Source: Candidatus Obscuribacterales bacterium (GTDB lineage: Bacteria; Cyanobacteriota; Vampirovibrionia; Obscuribacterales; Obscuribacteraceae). Taken from it: DNA of 43,904 bases. The notes under the pieces were generated by a model. The model was not told where the DNA came from and ran no database searches. It was given only the letters and a program-made list of their open reading frames with translations. The translations under genes were made by a program, and so were the position numbers. Positions 1-7,822 of this stretch are shown piece by piece. Within the stretch, counting starts at the first letter, position 1. Each line of letters begins with the position of its first letter. The stretch lies in the NCBI GenBank assembly GCA_020050685.1, contig JAGVKG010000032.1, forward strand, positions 1 through 43,904. Direction: 5' to 3'.

Positions 1-220
1 GCTTTAGCTGTTTGCTCGCGCACAGTGTCTCTTAACCTGCGCTATGCACTGCCCTTCTTTCACCGCCGCCCATCAAGCGCTGCGCATACATACCATCTTT
101 ACTCCGCATTGCTCCTCGCAATGCTGCGTTGCGCTAGTTTTCGCTCGCGGTTTGTTTGGGCGCTCGGTCAAGCACTAGCTTCTCCGCGCGTTACGACGTT
201 AGGCTCTCTCTGGCGCTCCG
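1..220. other. Left-edge region without a recognisable gene
   Basis: This stretch lies downstream of the minus-strand histidine kinase and is cut by the window edge. It is rich in short GCG, AGCG and GGAG-like words. The only open frame across it, on the plus strand, gives an Arg/Ser/Leu-rich composition with no recognisable domain and runs into the kinase gene. I see no promoter, tRNA or clear terminator. Confidence 0.4.
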
Positions 221-1324
221 CTAATTCTGGTCTTGTTCTCTTATCGCGGCGGGCAGGGTGATACTAAAGGTGGTGCCCGTGCCGGATGAGCTTTCGCAGT
301 TGATCTCGCCGGCATGGGCTTCGGCGATTTGGCGGCAGAGATAAAGTCCTAGGCCGGTGGACGCAGGATATTGACGGCCGGCGCTGCCTTGCCAAAAGCG
401 TGTGAATAACATTTGTCGATCCGCTTCGGGAATGCCGATGCCGGAGTCAATCACTTTGATTTCAATTTTGGCATCGAGATTGCGCACTTTCACAACGATG
501 TAGCCGCCTGCTGGCACGTATTTGAGTGAATTGTCCAAGAGATTGATAATCAGTCTGCGAATGGCGGAGGCATCGGCCATCACTTGTTGCAAGTCTTCTT
601 CGATATCCACTTCTACAGTCAGTTGATTTGATTGTGCCAGTGGTGTCATCTCTGCAACACAAGTGGAAATGAGTTGAGCTAGATCTACTTCGGCGAGACT
701 CAATTGTGCAGATGATGTCTCATAGCGATAAACTTCAAGCAAATTCTGTACAGTATCGAGCAAGGAGCGATTATTGCTGCGTAAAAGGGAAACCACCTTT
801 TCTTGAGCTGGAGCAAGTTTGCCAAGTGCGCCTTCCACCAATAATTCCAGAGCGCGTTCGGCGCCAACTAGCGGAGTCTTCAAATCGTGAGCCAATGTGG
901 CCATAAAATCTTCGCGCTGCTGGGCTAATTTGACGCGCTCGGTCACATCCAGCGTAATGACAATAGCGCCTTTGGCCATGCCTGCACCGTTCCAAATTGG
1001 CCAAGCCGCCCAATCCCAATAAGTGCTTACATGTGACGGTTGACAGTTTAAGGTGATTTTGTAGCTGTCGTGACGATAAGGTTGACCAGTCCGCAGCGCG
1101 TTCTTTACTTGGTTTCTCAGATCCTCAGGAACGCTTTCGAAAATGTCCTTATTGAGCAATTCTGCTTTAGTCTTATTCGCTTGAGCAAGCCCAGCTGGAT
1201 TTACCTCGATGATACGAAATTGCTCGTCCAGCTTCCAGATTCCTACTGGAGCAAATTCGAGGATTTCTCGGAACATGAGTTTATCAGGCTCAATCAAACT
1301 AGAACCGCCACCTATGGATACCAC
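221..1324 (-). CDS. PAS-domain sensor histidine kinase, soluble
   Basis: This 367-residue protein is a two-component histidine kinase. A PAS domain (about residues 18-130) is followed by a dimerisation/phosphoacceptor helix with H146 in a LAHDLKTPL H-box. The catalytic ATPase domain has an N-box around 256-270, DSGIGIP at 293-299 and TGLGLYL at 323-329. No membrane helix or signal peptide is visible, so it should sense a cytoplasmic cue through PAS. No response regulator lies beside it within the window, so it looks like an orphan kinase. The start is uncertain: the longest form uses GTG at 1324 without a clear ribosome site, and ATG at 1276 would still keep the whole PAS domain. The family call is firm; ligand and partner are unknown. 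Confidence 0.9.
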   Translation of the reverse strand: MVSIGGGSSLIEPDKLMFREILEFAPVGIWKLDEQFRIIEVNPAGLAQANKTKAELLNKDIFESVPEDLRNQVKNALRTGQPYRHDSYKITLNCQPSHVSTYWDWAAWPIWNGAGMAKGAIVITLDVTERVKLAQQREDFMATLAHDLKTPLVGAERALELLVEGALGKLAPAQEKVVSLLRSNNRSLLDTVQNLLEVYRYETSSAQLSLAEVDLAQLISTCVAEMTPLAQSNQLTVEVDIEEDLQQVMADASAIRRLIINLLDNSLKYVPAGGYIVVKVRNLDAKIEIKVIDSGIGIPEADRQMLFTRFWQGSAGRQYPASTGLGLYLCRQIAEAHAGEINCESSSGTGTTFSITLPAAIREQDQN

Positions 1325-1449
1325 AAATTACGTTATACCTTTTTGCCCTTTACTTTCACATCACCTTATGGGGGATAATGCGTAACTCGAAAGAGTGTCT
1401 ACAGATTAGATCACGCCAGCCAGAGCCACTTTCAGCAGAGCAAAAAAAA

Positions 1450-1929
1450 TTATGGCAAGTCGAAACTTATCGAATCACCTTCATGAATATTATGGGCTTT
1501 GGCGAAACCGGCATTCACTTCTAAAACTTCTGATGCTTCCACGCCGGTGCCACCTGGATATGTCGGGCAGCCAGAGGGATTCTCCGACTTGCATGGTGGC
1601 ACATTCTCCATTAATTTGGCAATTTTGCCATCTTTGATGAAAAACATGTCGAGAGGAATTAATGTGTGATACATCCAAAAGTTCACGTGTCTGGCTGGAT
1701 GAAAAAGAAAAACCATACCGTGATCAGAAGCTAGTGATGTTCTAAACATCAAGCCTTTGGTAATTTCTTGCTCGGTTGAGGCCACTTCCAATTTGACGAT
1801 AGTCTGATTTTCGCCTGTGCCAACTTTGGCAATCGGTACCTTTGCATATACTTGTGTGCCACAGGTTGCGACGCTCAGAGCTGCGACAAATAGGAGAGAA
1901 AAAAGTGCAGAACGAATATTTGTTTTCAT
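1450..1929 (-). CDS. Exported DUF192 family protein
   Basis: About 159 residues. An N-terminal signal peptide (MKTNIRSALFSLLFVAAL, likely cut after VYA) is followed by a compact DUF192 domain. Typical family features are the GLMFR segment, the HGMVFLF block, NFWMYHT, PLDMFFI and a C-terminal VLEVNAG. The family is small, periplasmic or secreted, and of unknown biochemical function. The ATG at 1929 is chosen because it overlaps the stop of lnt in an ATGA junction, which suggests translational coupling. Two in-frame GTG codons just upstream (1938, 1935) are less likely starts. It sits last in the lnt transcription unit. Confidence 0.85.
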   Translation of the reverse strand: MKTNIRSALFSLLFVAALSVATCGTQVYAKVPIAKVGTGENQTIVKLEVASTEQEITKGLMFRTSLASDHGMVFLFHPARHVNFWMYHTLIPLDMFFIKDGKIAKLMENVPPCKSENPSGCPTYPGGTGVEASEVLEVNAGFAKAHNIHEGDSISFDLP

Positions 1930-3617
1930 AGCCACCACATTTTAGTAAAGGGCGTTTTCTTGTAGAGAAATTGTACTCGATCCAAAAGAACTCCACGCTT
2001 GCCGAAAATTGATTGGCTGACAACCGTGCCACATGGATCAATTACGGCAGATGTACCTGTGTTTGTCGATAAAACCAGATAGCGACCGTTCTCCACTGCA
2101 CGCATTTGAGCGCAGGCTAGAATTTGTCGATTCAAGCTTGATGAGTGAAACCAAGCGAGGTTTGATAAATTGACCAGCAAACTTGCACCATTGCGTACTT
2201 CTTGTGCCACCAAATTGGGATAGATAACTTCAACACAAATGGATGTGCCAACTTTTCCCCAAACCGAATTTAAGAGCTGAAGCTGAGCAGCTTTGACAAA
2301 AGGTTGATCGGCTCCGAGGAGCAAATGCTTAACCGGCTGTGGTAAGAAGCCTGTGATGAAGCCGCCAGGGAAAAATTCACCAAATGGTACGAGGCGCCGC
2401 TTGGCATAAATTGGATCTTTGAGCGAGCCATCATGCAAGCTGGCGGCAGCATTGAATGTCGCTTTGTCCACAGTTTCAATTATGCCAACAATACAAGCTT
2501 TCTTTTCTCTTGCGGTTATTTGTTGCAATGCGGGCAAAAGCATGCCAGGTTCTTTTTGCACGGAGCCAGCCACACCTTCAGGCAAGACCAAAAGGGAAGC
2601 ACCTAAGCCTGTGCCAAGCTGAGCATAAGTGGCGGCAACTTGCGCCGGTGTCACCAGACCAAGCCGTTCGTCTTCGATGGTGACGTTGCCTTGCAAAACA
2701 GCCACATCAATTATCGGCACGGCAGGCTTTTGATCTTCTTTCTTGAAGATTGAGGCAGTTACCTCACCTTCTCCCCAGAAGGAAAGCCCCAGTACACAAA
2801 GAAGTACGAGGAATAAATCAACGGCAACACCGGATTTGCTAGAGAACCAATCGACTCTCCTGCCTAATCGCTGCACCAAGCGCCCGTGCTCAAATAAAAA
2901 CGCGGCAATTGCACAGTTTGTGATCACAATCATTATGTCAAGCAGTTGGCTGCCGCCAAGCTTGGCCATTTGGATGATTGCCGGCTGTTGATATTGAGAG
3001 TAAGCCAGCTGATTGACGGGCGTGCCAAGAAAAAATTCTTGCGGTCCAATCACCCACTGAAAGAAAACCCAAATTAGCGGTGCACTGATGAGATAAGGAA
3101 AATAGGGACGTTCAAAGTGGGGAAAAAATCCGGCGCGCATCGGTAAAGTTGCAAGTAGCAAACCAAAGCCAAGAAATAGAAGTGCTTGGTGCGCCGATTC
3201 CAAAATCCAAATGATGCCCACGCCTTGAATGGCCAGCACATCGTGCAAGCCCAACCAAGAGAGCGGATACAAACCCAAATACCAGCGCAAACAAACCAGA
3301 TAATAACCAAAACCAAATAAGAGGCTAATCACGCCAGCATCAAAATGACGACGCGGACTTGCCTGACAACTCTGTACCAATAACAAAAGCGGCACCAGCC
3401 CAATCCAGGCAAGCCACCAAAAATCAAAACCAGGCGAAGACAAACCAAGCAAGCAGCCAAAGCCAAAGGCAAGTGGTGCTTTGTCAAAGAGTCCAAGCTG
3501 GGCTAAAAAGCCGATTGAACGCTGAGAGGACTCATCGTCGTCAGTTTCTTCTGCTCTTGGCCCTAAAGCAAAGCGCTCTTGTTTCATAAATGCTTGGGCG
3601 AATTGTTGTACTGGCAT
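1926..3617 (-). CDS. lnt: Apolipoprotein N-acyltransferase
   Basis: This 563-residue inner-membrane enzyme would transfer the third acyl chain from a phospholipid to the N-terminal cysteine of lipoproteins. The N-terminal half has several hydrophobic segments (roughly 45-280), followed by a periplasmic nitrilase-like domain. Likely catalytic triad residues are E347 in VLPEGVAG, K406 in YAKRRLVPFGEFFP and C461 in GTSICVEVIYP, matching the Glu-Lys-Cys arrangement of the family. The N-terminus carries a charged extension of about 40 residues (an EETDDDES run) before the first membrane segment, which is unusual. The gene is divergent from ruvC and overlaps the downstream DUF192 gene by four bases. 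Its presence supports a diderm envelope with triacylated lipoproteins. Confidence 0.93.
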   Translation of the reverse strand: MPVQQFAQAFMKQERFALGPRAEETDDDESSQRSIGFLAQLGLFDKAPLAFGFGCLLGLSSPGFDFWWLAWIGLVPLLLLVQSCQASPRRHFDAGVISLLFGFGYYLVCLRWYLGLYPLSWLGLHDVLAIQGVGIIWILESAHQALLFLGFGLLLATLPMRAGFFPHFERPYFPYLISAPLIWVFFQWVIGPQEFFLGTPVNQLAYSQYQQPAIIQMAKLGGSQLLDIMIVITNCAIAAFLFEHGRLVQRLGRRVDWFSSKSGVAVDLFLVLLCVLGLSFWGEGEVTASIFKKEDQKPAVPIIDVAVLQGNVTIEDERLGLVTPAQVAATYAQLGTGLGASLLVLPEGVAGSVQKEPGMLLPALQQITAREKKACIVGIIETVDKATFNAAASLHDGSLKDPIYAKRRLVPFGEFFPGGFITGFLPQPVKHLLLGADQPFVKAAQLQLLNSVWGKVGTSICVEVIYPNLVAQEVRNGASLLVNLSNLAWFHSSSLNRQILACAQMRAVENGRYLVLSTNTGTSAVIDPCGTVVSQSIFGKRGVLLDRVQFLYKKTPFTKMWWL

Positions 3618-3679
3618 TTTTGAACAGAAATTAGGTGAGATTCGATAGTAATCAACAGCTAGGGCTGAGCTAAACTGAT

Positions 3680-3708
3680 GTTACACTGGCTTCAGAAGCA
3701 AGTGTAAC
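3680..3708. promoter_or_regulatory. Strong inverted repeat between lnt and ruvC
   Basis: Perfect 8-base arms GTTACACT (3680-3687) and AGTGTAAC (3701-3708) flank a single G/A mismatch and a further 4-base stem, GCTT (3689-3692) with AAGC (3696-3699), closed by CAG. The left arm contains TACACT preceded by TG, an extended -10-like element that could serve ruvC. The symmetry could be an operator or a 5' UTR hairpin. A terminator is unlikely because both flanking genes are transcribed away from it and there is no T-run. Confidence 0.45.
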
Positions 3709-3734
3709 GTAGAAACACATGCTGTTGTAGATCT

Positions 3735-3753
3735 GAGGAGTGGCTAAATCATT
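3735..3753 (+). promoter_or_regulatory. Ribosome site pointing to a non-canonical ruvC start
   Basis: GAGGAG at 3735-3740 lies 34 bases before the first in-frame ATG (3775), too far for a normal start. It is 7 bases before in-frame ATC (3748) and 10 before in-frame ATT (3751). An in-frame TAA sits at 3745-3747, so no start further upstream is possible. Initiation at ATT or ATC would restore the usual few residues before the GIDPG motif of RuvC. Confidence 0.45.
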
Positions 3754-3774
3754 AAAACCTCGGGCTTACGAATA

Positions 3775-4245
3775 ATGGGCATTGATCCTGGCACCGCTTC
3801 TGTTGGCTATGGTGTCGTGGACTGTCAGCCTGCGCAGCAATTTCACTGTGTTGCCTCCGGAATTATTCGCACAGAATCGAAACAGCCAATGGGGCAGAGG
3901 TTGGCAATCATTCGTCAAGACATGATGAGTTTATTGGCTGAGTATCGTCCCGATGTTTTGGTTATCGAGGCGATTTTCTTTTTCAAGAATGCCAAGACCT
4001 TGGTGCCGGTCTCTCAGGCGCGTGGTGTGATTTTGGAAGCGGCATACAGCTCTGGCGTTCCCTCTGCTGAATACACCCCGATGCAAGTAAAAATGAATTT
4101 GACTGGCTTTGGCAAAGCAGACAAGAAACAAGTGCAAATGTCAGTGGCGAGAATTCTGGCGCACGAGGAAGTGATAAAACCGGATGATGCGGCCGATGCT
4201 GTGGCAATTGCCATTTGTCATGCGCGCAGTTATGTTTGCGTTTAG
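3775..4245 (+). CDS. ruvC: Holliday junction endodeoxyribonuclease RuvC
   Basis: RuvC resolves Holliday junctions as a Mg-dependent dimer working with RuvAB. The protein shows an RNase H-like fold: the first catalytic Asp in GIDPG at the very N-terminus, the Glu in VLVIEAIFFFKN, and the C-terminal acidic cluster KPDDAADAVAIAICHA. At 156 residues from this ATG it is slightly shorter than the usual 160-180. The frame is open upstream to 3748 and encodes IIKTSGLRI before MGIDPG, which resembles the normal RuvC N-terminus. A ribosome site at 3735-3740 fits that earlier rare start better than ATG 3775. No ruvA or ruvB is adjacent. Its 3' end overlaps the convergent TIG-domain gene by four bases. 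Confidence 0.93.
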   Translation: MGIDPGTASVGYGVVDCQPAQQFHCVASGIIRTESKQPMGQRLAIIRQDMMSLLAEYRPDVLVIEAIFFFKNAKTLVPVSQARGVILEAAYSSGVPSAEYTPMQVKMNLTGFGKADKKQVQMSVARILAHEEVIKPDDAADAVAIAICHARSYVCV

Positions 4246-5990
4246 TTGTTAACGAATTCGATTCTGGTGCTGGCAGTTTGTTGATGCTGCTTAGGTTTTT
4301 TTGCGCCTAAGGCTCTGCCCAGCAAACTTTTCTTTTGGCTAGTGGCTGTTTGTTTGACTGGTTCAGCTGGTGGTGCCATGACCAAGAATGTCTTGGCTGT
4401 GCTAGCTAAGCCTTGGGTTTGAATCACAATTGCATGTTGACCAACAGCCAATGTGGAAGGTACGTCCACTTTAAGTTGCATAGGAGATGCAGCAAGAATG
4501 CGCGCATCTGTTTTGCCGTCGATGCTGACTTTGTTCTTTTCCGCAATGCCATCAAAGTTATGTCCGTTGATTGTCAGCGTTCCGGCCTTTGGTACCGTCG
4601 GTGATACTAAGTCAATTAGTGGTGTCTGGGGGCTGGTGACTTTCACTAAGGGTTGCAGCACTTGAATTGGTGCTGCTTCCGGTTTGCCAGTTAGGCTGAC
4701 TTGCAAAGTTGGTCCTGGTGTTAAGTCGTCAGGCACAAGAAACTTAGCCTGACCAGAAGAAGATGTTATGGCTTTTGTACCATTGAAAGTCAGCTCGACT
4801 GATTTCTCAACTTGGCGATTTGCGCTAATTACTGAAACTGTTAAGTACTGTCCGGCCATGGCTTTATCTGGAATGACTAATTGAGCCGATTGGCTGGGCG
4901 GTTTAACTTGATTCGGCTTTGGTGTCAGTGGTACTGGTTCTGATACAACACTTGTGGCTCGTGGTGCGTCCGCATTGGTAGTTTGTGACACGGCTGGCGA
5001 AGGCTCAGCAGTTTTTAGATCGACTGCTGTCACGCTTGCTTGTGGACTAATTGTTGCTTGCTCTGGTTGCCTGGTTACTTTAGCCAGTAATTCTCTTTTT
5101 TTTTCGGTTAGCGGACCTTCCAAAATAATGTTCGTGCTTACGGAGTTACTAGCTTTGTTGTTTACGACATCCGATGCATCAACTTCAAAGCCGGACAATT
5201 TGCCGAGCCAATAACTAACTGGAGCCTGAGTTTGAATATCAAAACCATTTTCAATATTGGACTTACCGGAAAGGACGAAAACAAATTCTCCGACTTTCTC
5301 TGTACTTGTTTGATTGTTCGCTCCCCTGCCGGCAAATACTAAGTTGACTAAACCATTGGACTTCTTTGCCCAAAGTGCACTAAAGGAAGCATGACCACCA
5401 TCGCCAATGGCGATATCACCAGAGTTCCAAACTTCACAGGAAAGCGCCTTTTCTGCCGAGGATTTTTCGCTCTGGGCAATAATTCTGTTGGAGTCCAAGT
5501 CGGGATTGTTTACGGCTGCTTCCAAGGCAAGCTTGGCAATTTGAGCCGCGGCTTTCTTGGTGGGATCTTCAATCTTGTTCAAATCCGGTGAATCGGCAAG
5601 CGACTTGATTATGTCTTTCAAGATACTCACAAGTGCCGGATCTGGTGCCGATAACGATTTAGCGGAGGCATTGATGCCGATGGTGTTGATTTTGATAGTC
5701 TCGCGAACTTGTGAATCGCTAACTTTTGCTTGGTTGGCGTCGGTTTGATCAAGTTGCAGATGGGGATTGGTTTGGCTCGCGGCTTGCGTGTCCACCTTCT
5801 CTTTGGTTTTCTTACGTTTGGACAAATAACTAAACTTGCCGCTGCTTGTTGATTTTTCTGCTTCCGACGACTCTGTGGTTGCCGCATGGGCCAATGGGGA
5901 TTGTGATACCAAAGACACCAGAGCAAAAAGAATCAGAAGATGCTTGCTTGATATTTGTTTTCTATCTTGTGTATTCATAAACCTCGTCAC
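4242..5990 (-). CDS. Exported IPT/TIG-domain protein
   Basis: This 582-residue protein has an N-terminal signal peptide (hydrophobic core LLILFALVSLVSQS, likely cut after AHA) and then a low-complexity Ser/Thr/Lys/Gln linker. A Pro/Thr-rich middle leads to a C-terminal Ig-like IPT/TIG module (around 470-545, with GTLTINGHNF and VSIDGK). Such folds usually act as structural or binding modules in surface proteins. It is the last gene of a tight minus-strand run and follows the M23 peptidase gene by 7 bases, hinting at a periplasmic or surface role alongside it. GTG at 5990 is preferred because a GAGG site lies 5 bases upstream; ATG 5978 is possible. No catalytic motif is seen. Confidence 0.7.
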   Translation of the reverse strand: MTRFMNTQDRKQISSKHLLILFALVSLVSQSPLAHAATTESSEAEKSTSSGKFSYLSKRKKTKEKVDTQAASQTNPHLQLDQTDANQAKVSDSQVRETIKINTIGINASAKSLSAPDPALVSILKDIIKSLADSPDLNKIEDPTKKAAAQIAKLALEAAVNNPDLDSNRIIAQSEKSSAEKALSCEVWNSGDIAIGDGGHASFSALWAKKSNGLVNLVFAGRGANNQTSTEKVGEFVFVLSGKSNIENGFDIQTQAPVSYWLGKLSGFEVDASDVVNNKASNSVSTNIILEGPLTEKKRELLAKVTRQPEQATISPQASVTAVDLKTAEPSPAVSQTTNADAPRATSVVSEPVPLTPKPNQVKPPSQSAQLVIPDKAMAGQYLTVSVISANRQVEKSVELTFNGTKAITSSSGQAKFLVPDDLTPGPTLQVSLTGKPEAAPIQVLQPLVKVTSPQTPLIDLVSPTVPKAGTLTINGHNFDGIAEKNKVSIDGKTDARILAASPMQLKVDVPSTLAVGQHAIVIQTQGLASTAKTFLVMAPPAEPVKQTATSQKKSLLGRALGAKKPKQHQQTASTRIEFVNN

Positions 5991-5997
5991 TTAAGCC

Positions 5998-7815
5998 TCA
6001 CTTGCAACCGCAACCAAATATATCTTCGAGTACAAAAAGAGTTTCCTGTGGCGTCATGCCAAAACCTAAATACTTCCCCTCCAGCCAGATCTCAAAGTGT
6101 AAATGAGGATGTTTGGACTGTCCAGGATAGGCGCCTCGCGTGCCAGATACACCAACATATGCGATTAAATCACCTTTTTTTACAGAAGAACCTTTAGTAA
6201 TGCCGTCCTTGATTTTACTAAGATGTGCATATCGTGTCATACATCCGCCACCATGGTCTATCCAAACTTGTTGCCCACGAAACAAGTCTTCATTAGCGGC
6301 TGACGTTGCATGTTCTCTGCGGCACTGACTCAGAACTTGAAGATATTTTGTTCTCGACATTTCTTGAAAGTTGGTATCGGCTCTAACTACTTTGCCAGAA
6401 GCGGAAGCGCGTACTTCACTACCGACATCTACTTTCGTTTGGCAAGCAGAATCAACAAAGAAGTCAATACCCTCATGTACTCCGTAACGGTAAGGACGGC
6501 GAGTGCCAGGCAGCGCACCGAAGTTGTAGGGCAAATGTACTTTCTTCATCGGTAAGGCAAGTTGGGCAAGCCTGGGATCTAATTTGCGCATTTTAGCTCT
6601 TGGGAAAAAACTTTCTTTTTGATCTAAGTTACGGCGTTCAAGACTAGAACCATTGATAATCCAAAATCCTTCTTTGTCCAAAATCATGCCGCGAAGGTTG
6701 GAGCTTGAGGAAAAAGAAAATTGGCTGAGTTTTGTCTCTTCCTTGTCAAGGAAAAGAACACGGTTTTTGTCTGGCTCAACTAAAAATGAAAAACCGGGCG
6801 AAGAAATGAACAAGCGACTGGTGTGCAATAGCTGTGGTGGTCTCCACAACATTCTGGTTGGCAAAGCGGCCGCGAGCGAGAGCTCTTGCCTTTTCGGCTT
6901 TGCTGCTTTAGCTGATTTGTTTTCTACCGGTTTCTTTTGCGTCTGACTTTTGTTACGTTTTTTGCGGACACGTAATGTTTTCTCGGCTTTTGCTACTGGT
7001 GTATTGCTTTGGAGATATCCGTTGCGCCAAGAAATGTACATCGCTTGGTCAAAGGCGAAGTTGGTGGCAGAAGCAAGTGATGGATGCGAGCCAGCCTGTT
7101 CAAGTTTCAAGGTCTGGTCAATTTGAGTCGGTGCTTGAGCCAGCCGCCAGACATGGCGGCTTTCCGGATCTAAAAAAGCAACAGAATTAAAAATTGGGCA
7201 AGCATCAATTAAATCCGGATCTGGTGAGGCCTTTAAATATCCGGCTCGCATTGCCACTTTCCAGCTGCCAGTGGTGGTATCGAATTGCAATATGTCGCCT
7301 GATTTGTCCAAGACAAAAAGGACTTTCTCTTCCGGCATAAAAGTAAAGGCACTGAATTCGTGAATTGGAATGTCATTTGGTTTCTGACCGATTTTGGTGC
7401 CAATAGCAATTACTTGTGTGCAGCGAAGCAGATTTCTTTCGATGGCAATTCTTGTCGCCTCTTCGCTTGACTGATCTTTTGTAGCCGGTGTAGCTGGTGT
7501 GGCTGGATTCTGCTTGGGCTGATTTCGTCCTGCCAGTTTATTTAAGCCATCACTTACTTTCCATACCGATTGAGGACAAAGGAAGTAAAGATCGTTTTTA
7601 CAGGCGCAAATAGCCAGCGGGCGTAAGGGAATCCCTTTATCGGTAACGATTACAAATTTCCGGTTGCGGACAAAGGCTTTGGTATCTCTTGCCGCTGCGC
7701 CTTTTGGATCCGTCTTCTCACCGGTAGCCCAAACACTGCCGATTGTAAAAGCACTAACAATTGCCACCCAAATGAAAAATGGTTTGGGTGACTTTCTTGA
7801 TCTGAGGCAAAACAT
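5998..7815 (-). CDS. Exported M23 (LytM-type) metallopeptidase
   Basis: This 605-residue protein has a short hydrophobic N-terminal segment (FFIWVAIVSAFTIGSVWA), either signal peptide or anchor. A long middle region contains short segments resembling beta-propeller blades, and a C-terminal M23 domain occupies about 440-590. Zinc-site motifs are complete: HEGID (H447, D451) and HLHFE (H571, H573). An active peptidoglycan endopeptidase is therefore plausible, rather than a degenerate EnvC-type activator. Between the HxxxD strand and the WIDHGGG strand there is an insert of about 30 residues (roughly 482-515). A CGCK tail ends the protein. The start has an AGG site 6 bases upstream and follows the previous stop by 7 bases. 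Neighbouring Maf and IMS-domain genes suggest work at the cell wall or septum. Confidence 0.88.
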   Translation of the reverse strand: MFCLRSRKSPKPFFIWVAIVSAFTIGSVWATGEKTDPKGAAARDTKAFVRNRKFVIVTDKGIPLRPLAICACKNDLYFLCPQSVWKVSDGLNKLAGRNQPKQNPATPATPATKDQSSEEATRIAIERNLLRCTQVIAIGTKIGQKPNDIPIHEFSAFTFMPEEKVLFVLDKSGDILQFDTTTGSWKVAMRAGYLKASPDPDLIDACPIFNSVAFLDPESRHVWRLAQAPTQIDQTLKLEQAGSHPSLASATNFAFDQAMYISWRNGYLQSNTPVAKAEKTLRVRKKRNKSQTQKKPVENKSAKAAKPKRQELSLAAALPTRMLWRPPQLLHTSRLFISSPGFSFLVEPDKNRVLFLDKEETKLSQFSFSSSSNLRGMILDKEGFWIINGSSLERRNLDQKESFFPRAKMRKLDPRLAQLALPMKKVHLPYNFGALPGTRRPYRYGVHEGIDFFVDSACQTKVDVGSEVRASASGKVVRADTNFQEMSRTKYLQVLSQCRREHATSAANEDLFRGQQVWIDHGGGCMTRYAHLSKIKDGITKGSSVKKGDLIAYVGVSGTRGAYPGQSKHPHLHFEIWLEGKYLGFGMTPQETLFVLEDIFGCGCK

Positions 7816-7822
7816 TTTTTGC

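Noticed and set aside
25-261. Plus-strand open frame of 78 codons at the left edge
   Set aside because: Arg/Ser/Leu-rich composition with no domain, no ribosome site, and it runs into the antisense of the histidine kinase gene.
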